From: CAIKBL01 sp050247235 | GTDB taxonomy: Bacteria > Pseudomonadota > Gammaproteobacteria > Ga0077536 | NCBI GenBank assembly: GCA_050247235.1 | Contig: JBFWUN010000011.1 | Span: 1-64,000 of the forward strand | Reading direction: 5' to 3' | DNA length: 64,000 nt | In this document: one piece after another, positions 44,640 through 54,582 of the stretch | How positions within the stretch are numbered: the stretch's first letter is position 1 | Layout of the letters: each line of letters starts with the position of its first letter | Made by a program: the position numbers and the translations under genes | The notes under the pieces: generated by a model | The model's database searches: none | What the model saw: the letters and a program-made list of their open reading frames with translations, nothing else | Told to the model about the DNA's origin: nothing

Positions 44640-45950
44640 ATGCGCAGCAGTGAGATCAGGCGATTCGTCCGCTCGGGAGCCCGGTGGAATTCCCCCCGCC
44701 GCTGGCTGCTGCGCGTCCTGTTCTGGGGCGGCGCCGTGGCGGTGGGCGGGCTCGCCGTGCTGTTTGCGCTCGCGAGCGAACAGGCGCATGCGCTGTTCGC
44801 CGAGGCGCGTCTGCATGCTGGATGGATTCCGCTGGTGGGCATGCCGCTCGGGTTTGCCGCGATTGTCTTCATCACGCGCCGCTTCTTCCCCGGAGCCCAG
44901 GGCAGCGGCATCCCCCAGACCATCGCAGCGCTCGCGCAGGACACACGCGAAGCGCGCGAACAGCTGCTGTCGCTGCGCATCGCGATAGGCAAGATGGTGC
45001 TGACCGTGGGCGGCCTCCTGTGCGGGGCGTCGATCGGACGTGAAGGTCCGACGGTGCAGGTGGGCGCCGCGGTCCTTCATTCGCTCGGGCGGCTGGGCCG
45101 GTTCCCGCAGCAGGGCATGGACCGGGCACTCATCCTGGCCGGTGGCGCCGCGGGGGTTGCCGCGGCGTTCAACACGCCGCTCGCCGGTATCGTGTTCGCC
45201 ATCGAAGAGCTCTCGCGCTCCTACGAACAGCGCACCAACGGCACCATCCTGACCGCCGTGATCCTGGCGGGAATGACCTCGCTCGCGCTCCTCGGCAATT
45301 ACACGTATTTCGGACGCACCGGCGCGACCCTGGTGACCGATCCCGACAACCTGCTCGCGGTGCTCGCGATCGGAGTCGTCGGTGGCCTCGCGGGCGGCCT
45401 GTTCGCGCGCTCGCTGATCGCCACCAGCCAGGGTCTGCCGGGCAGGATCGGCCAGCTGGCGCGCACGCGCCCGGTGGTGTTCGCGGCGCTGTGCGGTGGT
45501 GTCCTTGCGATCATCGGCGTCGCGGGCGGCGGCTGCACGTTCGGCACGGGCTATGCCGAGACCCGCTACCTGCTGCAGGGAGATCCCTCGGTGCCGGCAT
45601 CCTTCGGCGTGCTGAAGTTCGTGGCGACGCTGGTGTCCTACCTGGCCGGGATCCCCGGCGGGATCTTCGCGCCGTCACTCGCGGTCGGCGCCGGCCTCGG
45701 CGCGAACCTGGCGACGGTGCTGACGGACGTGCCGCTGAATGCGGTGATCCTGCTCGCGATGGCGGCCTACTTCGCCGGCGTGGTGCAGGCGCCGCTGACC
45801 GCGTTCATCATCGTCGTCGAGATGACGGACAAGCACGACATGGTGCTGCTGCTGATGGCCGCGGCGCTGATCGCGAACGGCGCTTCGCGGCTCGTATGTC
45901 CCGAGCCGTTGTACAAGGCGCTCGCGCGACGCTTCACCGGTCAGCCTTAG
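44640..45950 (+). CDS. ClC-family chloride channel/antiporter
   Basis: A 436-residue polytopic protein. The three signature ion-binding loops are seen: GSGIP at 88-92, GREGP with the gating glutamate 135, and GGIFAPSLAVGAGLG. The AAFNTPLAGIVFAIEEL segment is also typical. The gating glutamate is intact. No C-terminal CBS domain follows, so the protein is the short bacterial form. It may exchange chloride for protons or serve as a channel; sequence alone cannot separate these. It has no obvious link to its neighbours. Confidence 0.93.
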   Translation: MRSSEIRRFVRSGARWNSPRRWLLRVLFWGGAVAVGGLAVLFALASEQAHALFAEARLHAGWIPLVGMPLGFAAIVFITRRFFPGAQGSGIPQTIAALAQDTREAREQLLSLRIAIGKMVLTVGGLLCGASIGREGPTVQVGAAVLHSLGRLGRFPQQGMDRALILAGGAAGVAAAFNTPLAGIVFAIEELSRSYEQRTNGTILTAVILAGMTSLALLGNYTYFGRTGATLVTDPDNLLAVLAIGVVGGLAGGLFARSLIATSQGLPGRIGQLARTRPVVFAALCGGVLAIIGVAGGGCTFGTGYAETRYLLQGDPSVPASFGVLKFVATLVSYLAGIPGGIFAPSLAVGAGLGANLATVLTDVPLNAVILLAMAAYFAGVVQAPLTAFIIVVEMTDKHDMVLLLMAAALIANGASRLVCPEPLYKALARRFTGQP

Positions 45951-45998
45951 CGTGCGCGACGCGCAGCAGGATGCCGGGCGCCCCACAGGAGCCATTCG

Positions 45999-46334
45999 AT
46001 GACCATCCCCACCCGCCTGACACCCTCGGACATCGCCGCGCTGCCGCTGCCCGCCGGTCGCCTCTCGGTCCAGGCTTTCGACACCGGCGAGATCGAACTG
46101 CGCCACTACGCGCCACGCGACGCGGATCCGCAGACGCCGCATACGCGCGACGAGTTGTACTTCGTGATCTCCGGCCGCGGGACGTTCGTCCGGGGTGACG
46201 AATCCGTCGCGTTCGGACCGGGTGACGTGCTGTTTGCCGCGGCCGGCGAGGTACATCGCTTCGAAGACTTCACACCGGACTTTGCGACGTGGGTGCTGTT
46301 CTACGGGCCGGTCAGGGAGTTCCGCGCTCCGTGA
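45999..46334 (+). CDS. cupin-domain protein
   Basis: A 111-residue single cupin domain. The metal-ligand motif is TPHTRDELYFVISGRG (His and Glu), then GDVLFAAAGEVHRFEDF with the second His. CAGGAG precedes the ATG. It ends 23 bp inside the 3' end of the convergent cyclase gene. The role of such small cupins is varied (isomerases, dioxygenases, sensors) and is not set here. Confidence 0.88.
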   Translation: MTIPTRLTPSDIAALPLPAGRLSVQAFDTGEIELRHYAPRDADPQTPHTRDELYFVISGRGTFVRGDESVAFGPGDVLFAAAGEVHRFEDFTPDFATWVLFYGPVREFRAP

Positions 46335-49300
46335 CGCGCTCGTCGGATGCCTCGAGCAGCATCTTCGCCTCACGCACATCCGGCAGGTGCTCGCCGCCCG
46401 TGATAGCGGCCAGCGCTTCTGCGAGGTGCTGGCGCGCTTCAGCGCCGCGCCCATCCTCCAGCCACAGCCGCGCCACTCCGATGGTCGCGCGGAGCTCCCA
46501 CCAGTGCGCGCCCTGCCGCTTCGCCAGCGCGAGAGATCTGCCGTATTCAGCCTCCGCGAGCGCCCGGGCGGGTGGACCGCCCTCGGCGAGCAGCAGATCG
46601 GCATGAGCGCGGTGCAGATCCGCGAGGAACAGCGTCTCGTCGGTGCGAGCTGCGAGGGCGAGGCCGCTGTCGACCGCGGCGCGGGCATCCGCCAGCCTGC
46701 CGTTCCACCGACAAGCGTCGGCCAGCGCCGCATACACCGATGGCAACCCGAACTCGGCGCGCGCTTCCAGTGCACTCTGCAAAGCCCACTCCATCATCGC
46801 GATGCCGCGCTCCGGTTCATCGCGGGCCAGCGCGAACCCTAGCCAGCTCGACCCCCACACGATCCACTCCGGGTAACCGTATTCGTGGGCGACCGCCAGC
46901 GCGGCCTCGCCAGTCTCCTGACAGACTTCCAGATTCCCGAGGAAGCCCGACATCCAGGCGCAGGTCGACAGGATGAACCCCTGCAGGTACGGCATGCCGA
47001 GTCGCGCTGCTTCCAGTCGCGCGCTCGCGTATCGCTCGCACGCCTGGCTGACGTGGCCTTGCAGTGCAGCCGCGCTCGCGGCATAGGCGGCCACCAGGAG
47101 TCGCGGATCGTAGCCGAAGTGCTGCTGATGCCAACCGACGTCCTCCGGGCCACAATAGCGCTCCACCTCTCCAGCGTGATGGCGGGTGTCGTCCAGGTTG
47201 GCGAGCGCAAACGCGCATACGCACATTGCGCCGTACGCCTGCGCGCGAAATTCTCTTGGAACGTCTGCACTCGCGAGCTCAAGAAGAGCACGGCCGTGCA
47301 CCAGTGCTGCCCGCGCTTCCCCGCGAACACAGCGGAGCACCCGCAGTTCTGCCTGCACGCGCATACGGTTTTCGCGCGTACCGACGTCATCGCACAGGAC
47401 ACGCGCGCGCTCACACAATCGTTCGAATTCCGTCGACGTCATCCCCGTGGTGATCCGCAGCGGGCTTGCCAGCGCCAGCAGGAGGCGCAGTTCGCGGGCA
47501 CGATTCTCCGTGGAGGCCGGTTGCGCACAGCCAAGCACGATCGCCTGTTCCAGGTGATTGCGTGCTTCGACGTGCGCAGAGCGCCGCGCGGCCTGCAGGC
47601 CCGCCTTCTCGAGGAACTCGATCGCCTTTTCCGAGTTGTCGCTGCGACCGTAATGATGCGCGAGCGCACTGTAGTGGTCTTCGAGCTCCGCGCTGTAGCG
47701 GGTTTCGATCGCGCGCGCCGTCTTCTCGTGCAGTGCCTTGCGCGTGTCACCCAGCAGCGAGTGATACGCCACGTCCTGCGTCAGCGCGTGCTTGAACAGG
47801 TACTCCACGTCCGGATACGCCGGCTGCTCGTACAGGAACTCCTTCCGCTGCAACGCCCCCAGGTGCACCAGCAAGGTGACCTCCGGCCACCCCACCACCT
47901 CCCGCGCCAGCGCCAGCGGAAACTCCCGCCCAATCACCGACAGCTGCTGCAGCAGCGACTTCTCCTCCACCGCCAGCCGGTCGATGCGCGCCGCCAGCAC
48001 CCCCTGCACCGTCGCCGGCACCTGCGGCGTCCCCGTCGCATCCGCCGCCAGCACCAGCCGACCGACCGCATCCCGCTGCAGCACCCGCTGCTCGAACAGC
48101 TCCTGCACCACCTCCTCCATGAAGAACGGTGTCCCCTCCGTCCGCTCCAGCACCCACTGCTTCAGGCCCGGCAGTCGCGTCGCACTCGGCGTATCCGCCG
48201 CCTCACCCAGCAGTGCACCCAGGAACTCCTCCGCCTCCATCCGTCCGAATGGCGCCAGCCGCAGCTGCGTGCAGTACGTCTTCCCGCCCCACTCGTGCCG
48301 GTACTCCGGGCGGTAGTTCGTCAGCAGCAATATCCGCGCACTCCCCAGGCTCTCCACCAGACCATCCAGGAATCCCTGCGTCTCACTGTCAATCCAGTGC
48401 AGATCTTCGAAGATGATCAATACCGGCTGCTCCAGGCTCGCCCGCAACGTCACCTTCTTCAGCGCCTCGAACGTCCGCCGCCGACGCAGCTGCGGATCCA
48501 TCTGCGGCAGCGGCGAGTCCGCATCCTCCACGTTCAGCAGCGCGAAGTAGTACGGCAGCACCTCCTCCAACCCCCGGTCCAGCCCCAGCAGCCGGCCGAT
48601 TACCTTCTCCCGCCGCGTCCGCTCGTCATCCTGCAACTGGATCTGGAAGTACCCCTTCAACAGCTCCGTGATCGGCAGGTACGGCGACGCCTTCCCGTGC
48701 GACGCCGAGTACGCCTCGAACACCGCAAATCCCGCCGCCAGCGACTTGAACTCGTGCACCAGCCGCGACTTCCCCATCCCCGGCTCGCCCATGATGCCGA
48801 TCACCTGACCCCGTCCCGCCCGTGCCTCCTCCAACGCCCGCTGCATCGCCTCCAGCTCCTGACGCCGTCCCACGAACCGCGTCAGCCCCCGCCGTGCCGA
48901 TACCTGCAGCCGCGTCCGCAACGGCCCCAGCCCTGTCACCTCGAACACCGCCAGCGGCTGCTCCAGCCCCTTCACCTCCGCCGACCCCAACGACTTCAGC
49001 GCGAAGAACCCCTCGATGAACTTCGCCGTATGTTCCGTCACCAGCACCGTCCCCGGCGTCGCCATCTGCTCCATCCGGGCTGCGAGATTGATGGAATGCC
49101 CCACCGGCACGTAATCGGTATGCAGATCGTCCTTGCGAATTGAACGCACGACGACTTCTCCAGTATTGAGCCCCACCCGCATCGCGAGTGGCGCCCCGTG
49201 CTTCAGCCGCACCGCGTCCGAATGCCGCTTCAGGTCCTCCTGCATCCGCAACGCCGCCAGCACCGCCCGCTGCGCATGGTCCTCGTGCGCCAGCGGCGCG

Positions 49301-49803
49301 CCGAACAGTGCCAGGATCCCGTCCCCCAGTGCCTGCGCCACGTACCCCTCGTAGCGATGCACCGCGTCCATCATCGTCTGCAGGGAAGGATCAATGACGG
49401 CGCGTGCGACTTCCGGGTCCAGCCCCTCCAGCAGTGCCGTCGAGCCCTTCAGATCCGCGAACAGGATCGTGATCGTCTTGCGCTCGCCCTCCGCCCCGCG
49501 TGACGCCAGCGCCTCCTGCTCGTGGCGGATCCGGTCCGCCAAATGACTCGGCGTGTACGACGCCGGACTCGGCGCTGCCGCCACGGCATTCGATGCGCGC
49601 GCCGACGGATCGTCGCGGTGCCACACGAGCACCTTGCCATCCTCGTCGCGCGCCACGCGCTTGGCGTCGATGAGTTCAGCCTTCAGATCTTCGAGATCCT
49701 CGTCGCTCAACGTGAAGCGACGCCGGAGCATGCGATAGGAGATGCGCGCCTCGGTGCGCAGCGCATCGCAGATGCGCTCGAGCGTCCGTTCGAAATCGTC
49801 CAT
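46312..49803 (-). CDS. class III nucleotide cyclase fused to STAND-type AAA ATPase and TPR region (paralogue 1)
   Basis: An 1163-residue cytoplasmic protein. Residues 1-60 form a small conserved domain (LIDAKRVARDEDGKVLVW) shared with both paralogues. The class III cyclase domain (about 105-270) keeps the metal Asp117 (FADLKGST) and Asp161 (GDGILALFG), and the transition-state Asn/Arg of SINLAARMEQ; the usual substrate Lys is replaced by Gln (AQALGD). The ATPase has Walker A GEPGMGKS at 339-346 and Walker B LIIFEDLHW at 462-470. The C-terminal third is helical, TPR-like. It likely makes a cyclic nucleotide in response to a signal read by the ATPase/TPR part. The last of three tandem genes, it starts 20 bp after the previous stop. 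The central part uses far more G-ending codons than the ends. Confidence 0.92.
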   Translation of the reverse strand: MDDFERTLERICDALRTEARISYRMLRRRFTLSDEDLEDLKAELIDAKRVARDEDGKVLVWHRDDPSARASNAVAAAPSPASYTPSHLADRIRHEQEALASRGAEGERKTITILFADLKGSTALLEGLDPEVARAVIDPSLQTMMDAVHRYEGYVAQALGDGILALFGAPLAHEDHAQRAVLAALRMQEDLKRHSDAVRLKHGAPLAMRVGLNTGEVVVRSIRKDDLHTDYVPVGHSINLAARMEQMATPGTVLVTEHTAKFIEGFFALKSLGSAEVKGLEQPLAVFEVTGLGPLRTRLQVSARRGLTRFVGRRQELEAMQRALEEARAGRGQVIGIMGEPGMGKSRLVHEFKSLAAGFAVFEAYSASHGKASPYLPITELLKGYFQIQLQDDERTRREKVIGRLLGLDRGLEEVLPYYFALLNVEDADSPLPQMDPQLRRRRTFEALKKVTLRASLEQPVLIIFEDLHWIDSETQGFLDGLVESLGSARILLLTNYRPEYRHEWGGKTYCTQLRLAPFGRMEAEEFLGALLGEAADTPSATRLPGLKQWVLERTEGTPFFMEEVVQELFEQRVLQRDAVGRLVLAADATGTPQVPATVQGVLAARIDRLAVEEKSLLQQLSVIGREFPLALAREVVGWPEVTLLVHLGALQRKEFLYEQPAYPDVEYLFKHALTQDVAYHSLLGDTRKALHEKTARAIETRYSAELEDHYSALAHHYGRSDNSEKAIEFLEKAGLQAARRSAHVEARNHLEQAIVLGCAQPASTENRARELRLLLALASPLRITTGMTSTEFERLCERARVLCDDVGTRENRMRVQAELRVLRCVRGEARAALVHGRALLELASADVPREFRAQAYGAMCVCAFALANLDDTRHHAGEVERYCGPEDVGWHQQHFGYDPRLLVAAYAASAAALQGHVSQACERYASARLEAARLGMPYLQGFILSTCAWMSGFLGNLEVCQETGEAALAVAHEYGYPEWIVWGSSWLGFALARDEPERGIAMMEWALQSALEARAEFGLPSVYAALADACRWNGRLADARAAVDSGLALAARTDETLFLADLHRAHADLLLAEGGPPARALAEAEYGRSLALAKRQGAHWWELRATIGVARLWLEDGRGAEARQHLAEALAAITGGEHLPDVREAKMLLEASDERVTERGTP

Positions 49804-49823
49804 GGGCCTCGCCACGATTCCGC

Positions 49824-52800
49824 TCAGCAGCCTGCCTGCGCGAGGAGTGCGCGGGCCTCCGCCAGTTCCACCACGTCCGGTGAATCGTTCATCTGCGACA
49901 GACACGCCCCGAGCCGATCCACGGCGTCGGGACTTGTGCCATGCGAGAGCTGCAAACGCGCGAGCGACAGCAGGGCCTGCAGGCCGAGCCATCTGGCGCC
50001 GCGGGCCGCGGCATCGGCGAACGCGGCTTCGAAGTGTCGTCCGGCGGTCACGGCATCGGGCGACGGCCCGGAGAGCGCGAGTTCTCCCTGCAGCCGGTAA
50101 AGCACCGCGAGGTGGGTGTGTTCCCCGGTCGCCTCCGCGAATCCAAGGCCTTCGCGCACCGAGTCACGCGCCGCGTCGAAGCGTCCGGCCGCGATCTCGA
50201 TCTCCGCAATCTGGCCGAGACAGTACGGCCGCAGCAGCCGCGACCCGAGTCCTTCGAAATGGGCGACCGCCCGCCGCATTCCGGCAAGCCCACCGTCGAC
50301 ATCGCCCGTGGCAGCGTCCGCGCGCGCACCGAAGAAGACGCCCCAGGCGTGGAACAGGGTGACGCCATGCGCTTCGCACAGCGCACTCGCGCGTGCGGCG
50401 AGATCGGCCAGGGTCGCGAAGTCGCGCCGGTAACATTGCAGCACCATGTTCGCGTAGAGCGCGAACGCCTGACCATGCGGATGCGCCAGACGATCCGCCG
50501 TTTCGAGCGCGTGCTGCGCATCGGACAGGCTCTCGTCGAACGCGCCCATCAGCCACGCTGTCTTGGACAGGATGCCGTAGGCGTTGATGCCGTAGTCGGT
50601 CCAGCCGACGTCGATCAGCACATCCCGATCCTGCGCATTCCGGGTGTCGCGATAGCGGACGATCGCCTCATTGAGATCGCGTGAAGATTCGACGAGATCC
50701 CCCTTGAAGTGCGCAACAGTCCCGCGATAGGCGAGGAGAGCAAGCCGCCCGTGACCCGTCGGACGCAGTTCTTCCCGCCGGGCAGCATCGTCGAGCAGTG
50801 CAAGCGCCTCCCGGATGCGTCCGGACTGCATCAGGGGCATGGAGATCCCGAGGGCGGCGACGCGCGCGAGGTCATCCAGGCCGGCCGCGGTTGCGGCGTC
50901 GTAAACGTCTGCGTAGAGCTTTTCCGCGACCGGCGAGGCAAGTCCCTCCAGCACCAGCAAGGGTCCGCCGCGCGCCAGCCGCAATTCCAGCTCCTGCTCA
51001 TCCCGGGCGCGCGATGCCGGCATGCGCGCCACCCGCGCCAGCGCGAGATCGAGCGAATGCAGCGCCTCGCGAGCTGCACCGCGCCGGCTCGCCTGTTGCG
51101 CGGCCCGCCGGTAGTACGCGATCGCCTTCGCGTCGTTGGTGCCATGCCCGAAATGGTGTGCGAGGGTTGGCACCCAGCGCTCGAGATCGTGCGGATGCAG
51201 CGCTTCGATGGCCTCGCCCACGCGGTCGTGGAGTTCACGCCGGTGGCTGAGCAGCAGCGACTGGTAGGCGACCTCCTGGGTCAGCGCGTGCTTGAACATC
51301 AACGTCGGATCACTGTCATCGAACTTCGGATAGACGAACTCGCGCTTCTGCAGTGCGCCGAGCGCCAGCTCCAGTTCATGCTCGGCGCGTCGGCCCACCC
51401 GCCGCACGATCGCGAGCGGACATTCACGCCCGATCACGGACAGTTCCAGCAGGACCGCCTTTTCGGTCGTCGGCAGCCGGTCGATGCGCGCCGCCAGCAC
51501 GCCCTGCACGGTGGGCGGGATCCGGGATAACGTCGCGGCCGTCAGCGCGCGATAGCTCCCGCGGTGTCCTTCCAGGCTGCCGTGTTCCACCAGTGCCTGG
51601 ACCACCTCCTCGATGAAGAACGGGGTACCGCCGGTGAGATCGAGCACCTGCCGTTTCAGCGTATCAAGCCGCGGATCCGGTCCGAGCAGGTGTTCGAGCA
51701 GGCGCTGACCGTCCTCGGTCCGGAGCGGCGCCAGCCGCACCTGGTCGTAGGTGGACTTGCCGCTCCACTCGTGGCGGTACTCGGGTCGATAGGTGGTGAC
51801 GAGCAGCAGGCGCGAACCGCCCAGTTGTTCCACCACCGCGTCGAGCACTGCCTGTGTCTCCGGATCGATCCAGTGCAGGTCCTCGCAGACCATCACTACA
51901 GGCTCGCGCTGGGCTTCGGCGAGCACCAGCCGCCGCAGTGCCTCATGCGTGCGCCGCCGGCACACCTGTGCATCCATCTGCAGCAGGTCGCGCGTCGCCA
52001 GTTCCTCGTCGAGCAGCGAAAGCAGGTACGGCACGGCATCCTCGAGCCCCCTGCCCTGCGCCAGGATTTCGGCGGCCAGGCGCGGACCGCGCACGGCGGG
52101 GTCCTCCCGCACCGCCGGAAAACGCGCGCGCAGCATCTCGATCAGCGGGAAGTAGGGCAGCCCCTGCGCATAGGCCACCGCCTGCAGTTCGCGCACGCGG
52201 ACCGACGCCGGCAGCGCCGCCCGGAACTCGTACAGCAGCCGCGATTTGCCGAGCCCCGGCTCGCCGACCACCGCGATCACCTGGCCCTGGCCTTCCTCGG
52301 CACGCTGGTACGCCGCGAGGAGCTGCGCGAGCTGGGCTTCGCGGCCGACGAAGGCGCTCAAGCCGCGTTGGGCAGCCACCTGCAGGCGCGTCGCCTGCGC
52401 CCGCGTGCCCTGCACCTGGAAGAGCGCCACCGGCGCCTCCACGCCCTTCATCGGGACGGGGCCGAGCGCGCGGAGGTCGAAGAACCCCGCGACCAGCGCC
52501 TCGGTGAACTCGGTCAGCACGATGGCCCCCGGTGACGCGAGCTGTTCCGCGCGTGACGCCACGTTCACCGCGTGCCCCACCGGCACGTAATCCGTATGCC
52601 GGTCGTCCTTGCGGATGGCGCGCACCACCACGTCGCCGGTATTGATCCCGATGCGTGGATCGAGCGGGAAGCCGTGCGAGCGGCGCAGCCGGTCGGAGTA
52701 CGCACGCAGCGACGCCTGCATCGTCAGCGCCGCGTGGACCGCGCGCTGGGCGTGATCCTCGTGTGCGATTGGCGCGCCGAACAGCGCGAAGATGCCGTCA

Positions 52801-53276
52801 CCGAGCGCCTGCGCGACGTGCCCGCCGTAGGCGTGCACGGCATCGATCATGAGCTGCAGCGCAGGATCGATGACACTGCGGGCGTCCTCGGGATCCAGCC
52901 CGTCGATCATCGCGGTGGATCCCTTGATGTCGACGAACAGCACGGTGATGGTCTTGCGCTCTTCGTGGACCTCGGCCGCGGCGACATCCGCCGGAACGAG
53001 GGTCTCGCGCGGGGTCTTGTCCGAAGCCGCAGTCGTCGCGGATGCGAGTTCCTGCGGTGTACCCGCCGGCGTCGACGCGGCCTCCCCCAGCCACACCAGC
53101 ACCTTCCCGTCCTCGTCCCGCGCGACGCGTCGCGCATCGATCAGCTCGGAGACCAGGTCCGCGAGCGTCTCCGCATCCAGATCGAATTCCCGCTGCAGCG
53201 CGCGATAGGTCAGTCGGCCGCTCTCCTGCAGGTACTGCATGGCGGCCCTGACGAGTTCCGAGAAGCGCATGGGCAT
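49824..53276 (-). CDS. class III nucleotide cyclase fused to STAND-type AAA ATPase and TPR region (paralogue 2)
   Basis: An 1150-residue protein with the same layout as its neighbours: the short N-terminal domain (LIDARRVARDEDGKVLVW), a cyclase with metal Asp in FVDIKGST and GDGIFALFGAP and Asn/Arg in AVNVASRAEQ, then Walker A GEPGLGKSR, Walker B MVCEDLHWIDPET and a TPR-like C-terminus (RDEQELELRLARGG; HGQAFALYANMVLQCYRRDF). It is intact. The ATG at 53276 overlaps the stop of paralogue 3 (TGATG), so they are translationally coupled; an ATG at 53270 is an alternative. The next gene starts 20 bp downstream, so all three form one operon. The substrate (ATP or GTP) and ligand are not known. Confidence 0.92.
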   Translation of the reverse strand: MPMRFSELVRAAMQYLQESGRLTYRALQREFDLDAETLADLVSELIDARRVARDEDGKVLVWLGEAASTPAGTPQELASATTAASDKTPRETLVPADVAAAEVHEERKTITVLFVDIKGSTAMIDGLDPEDARSVIDPALQLMIDAVHAYGGHVAQALGDGIFALFGAPIAHEDHAQRAVHAALTMQASLRAYSDRLRRSHGFPLDPRIGINTGDVVVRAIRKDDRHTDYVPVGHAVNVASRAEQLASPGAIVLTEFTEALVAGFFDLRALGPVPMKGVEAPVALFQVQGTRAQATRLQVAAQRGLSAFVGREAQLAQLLAAYQRAEEGQGQVIAVVGEPGLGKSRLLYEFRAALPASVRVRELQAVAYAQGLPYFPLIEMLRARFPAVREDPAVRGPRLAAEILAQGRGLEDAVPYLLSLLDEELATRDLLQMDAQVCRRRTHEALRRLVLAEAQREPVVMVCEDLHWIDPETQAVLDAVVEQLGGSRLLLVTTYRPEYRHEWSGKSTYDQVRLAPLRTEDGQRLLEHLLGPDPRLDTLKRQVLDLTGGTPFFIEEVVQALVEHGSLEGHRGSYRALTAATLSRIPPTVQGVLAARIDRLPTTEKAVLLELSVIGRECPLAIVRRVGRRAEHELELALGALQKREFVYPKFDDSDPTLMFKHALTQEVAYQSLLLSHRRELHDRVGEAIEALHPHDLERWVPTLAHHFGHGTNDAKAIAYYRRAAQQASRRGAAREALHSLDLALARVARMPASRARDEQELELRLARGGPLLVLEGLASPVAEKLYADVYDAATAAGLDDLARVAALGISMPLMQSGRIREALALLDDAARREELRPTGHGRLALLAYRGTVAHFKGDLVESSRDLNEAIVRYRDTRNAQDRDVLIDVGWTDYGINAYGILSKTAWLMGAFDESLSDAQHALETADRLAHPHGQAFALYANMVLQCYRRDFATLADLAARASALCEAHGVTLFHAWGVFFGARADAATGDVDGGLAGMRRAVAHFEGLGSRLLRPYCLGQIAEIEIAAGRFDAARDSVREGLGFAEATGEHTHLAVLYRLQGELALSGPSPDAVTAGRHFEAAFADAAARGARWLGLQALLSLARLQLSHGTSPDAVDRLGACLSQMNDSPDVVELAEARALLAQAGC

Positions 53277-54582
53277 CAGTCAGTTGGTGAGGTCGAAGCC
53301 CGAGAAGGTGGAGAGATCGCAGAAATCGGGGACAGACCACGATTTTCTCGAAAGTCGCGAAAATCGTGGTCTGTCCCCGATTTCTCGACATACGAGCGCG
53401 CCGCGGAGAGTTCCGGGCTGTCGGCGGTGGCGCTGAAGCGGGAAGCCACCGCGCGCACCTGGTCGCGTGCCTCGACGTGCCGACCTTGCGCGTCCAGCAT
53501 GTGCGCCATGCCCCGGGCGGCACGTAACGCGAAGCTGAGGGCACCCTGGGACTGCGCCATCGACAATGCGCGTTCAAAATGAGTTGCGGCCTGGGCGAGC
53601 TTCTCGGGATCGCCGCCGGCGGTGGCAGCCAGCAGTTCACCGTGCAATCGCTCACGTTCGGCATCCCAATAATGAACTCCCCCCCGGGTCGTGACGCGCT
53701 CCGCCTCCGCCAGGGCGTCGCCGGCGATGCCAGTCTCCCCGTGCACGAGCGCACATTCCACGAGCAGCGACAGCAATAGCGGATGATTGATGTAGAAACG
53801 TCGCACACCCAGGTGGGCGACGGCATCTCGGCATTGCCTCACGCCGGCGGGGTCGCCCTGCATCGCGCTCGCCCAGCCGAGATAAGCCTCGGCGCAGCCC
53901 AGCCAATCGGGAAACTGCTGCTCGGCGGAGAGGTCCTTCAGTTTCGCCGCTTCCGCCGCACAGGTCACGGTGTCGCCATGAAATCCGGCCAGGACAGCGC
54001 GTCCCAGCAGGACCATACCGGTGACGTGCGGGTGCCCGATAGACGCTGCGACTTCTTCCGCGCGCCGCGCGCCGCTCGATTCGGCGACGAAATCTCCCTG
54101 GGTCCACCCGATTATCCCGCCATAGAACCAGCTCATGACCAGCGGATCGAAGCCAACCTGCGCCGCGGTCTGGCGGTCGACCTGGAGTTCGTAGCGCCGA
54201 GCAACCTCCTCGATGTGCCGCAAGGCCTCCGGGTACTCTCCTGAGTAGAAGCGGTTCACCGCCATCGCCGTGTGGCCGTGCAGGAGATAGAGCCGATCCT
54301 GTAAAGCCTCACCCCGCGCGAGCAGCGCCTGGGAATACTCGAGCGCGGCGTCACAGTCACCGCGCACCAGCGCGTTGGTGCGGAGCTCGATCAGCACGGT
54401 CAGCAATTCTTCCTCTCGGCCCGCGCGTTCGCATAACTTCCGCGTCTCCAGCAACAGCTCCTCCAGCTCGCGGGTCCCCATGCCGCGGTTCATGTGCACC
54501 GCCGGGATCAGCGCGAGCGCGAGGCGCAGGTCCTGTTCGACCCTGGCCGTTGCGTCCGGCCGGTCGCGCAGCAGCGCGCGCC
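53276..54582 (-). pseudogene. C-terminal TPR part of cyclase paralogue 3, out of frame with its N-terminal part
   Basis: This open frame continues the protein started at 56822: RDRPDATARVEQDLRLALALIPA, then ELEELLLETRKLCERAGREEELLT, line up with the TPR section of the other paralogues. The frame opens at 54673 but resembles the paralogues only from about 54580. It ends in TGA at 53278-53276, overlapping the start of paralogue 2. Near the end a 27-bp inverted repeat is read as EKSGTDHDFRDFRENRGLSP, unlike anything at the ends of the other two. If the frameshift is real this piece has no start of its own; if it is a sequencing error the gene is a full-length third paralogue. Confidence 0.8.
53321..53385. 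repeat. REP-like 27-bp perfect inverted repeat inside coding sequence
   Basis: Arms 53321-53347 and 53359-53385 are exact inverted copies (AGAAATCGGGGACAGACCAC and on) around an 11-bp spacer. Elements with the GGGGACAGACCACGATTT core are widely seen as repetitive palindromes in proteobacteria, often with REP-associated tyrosine transposases; I recall this but cannot search. Here it is inserted in the frame of cyclase paralogue 3, close to its stop. Confidence 0.9.

Noticed and set aside
46885..49143. 752-codon open frame opposite cyclase paralogue 1
   Set aside because: Antisense shadow, dominated by Gln/Arg/Pro/Leu; the cyclase on the other strand has all its motifs.
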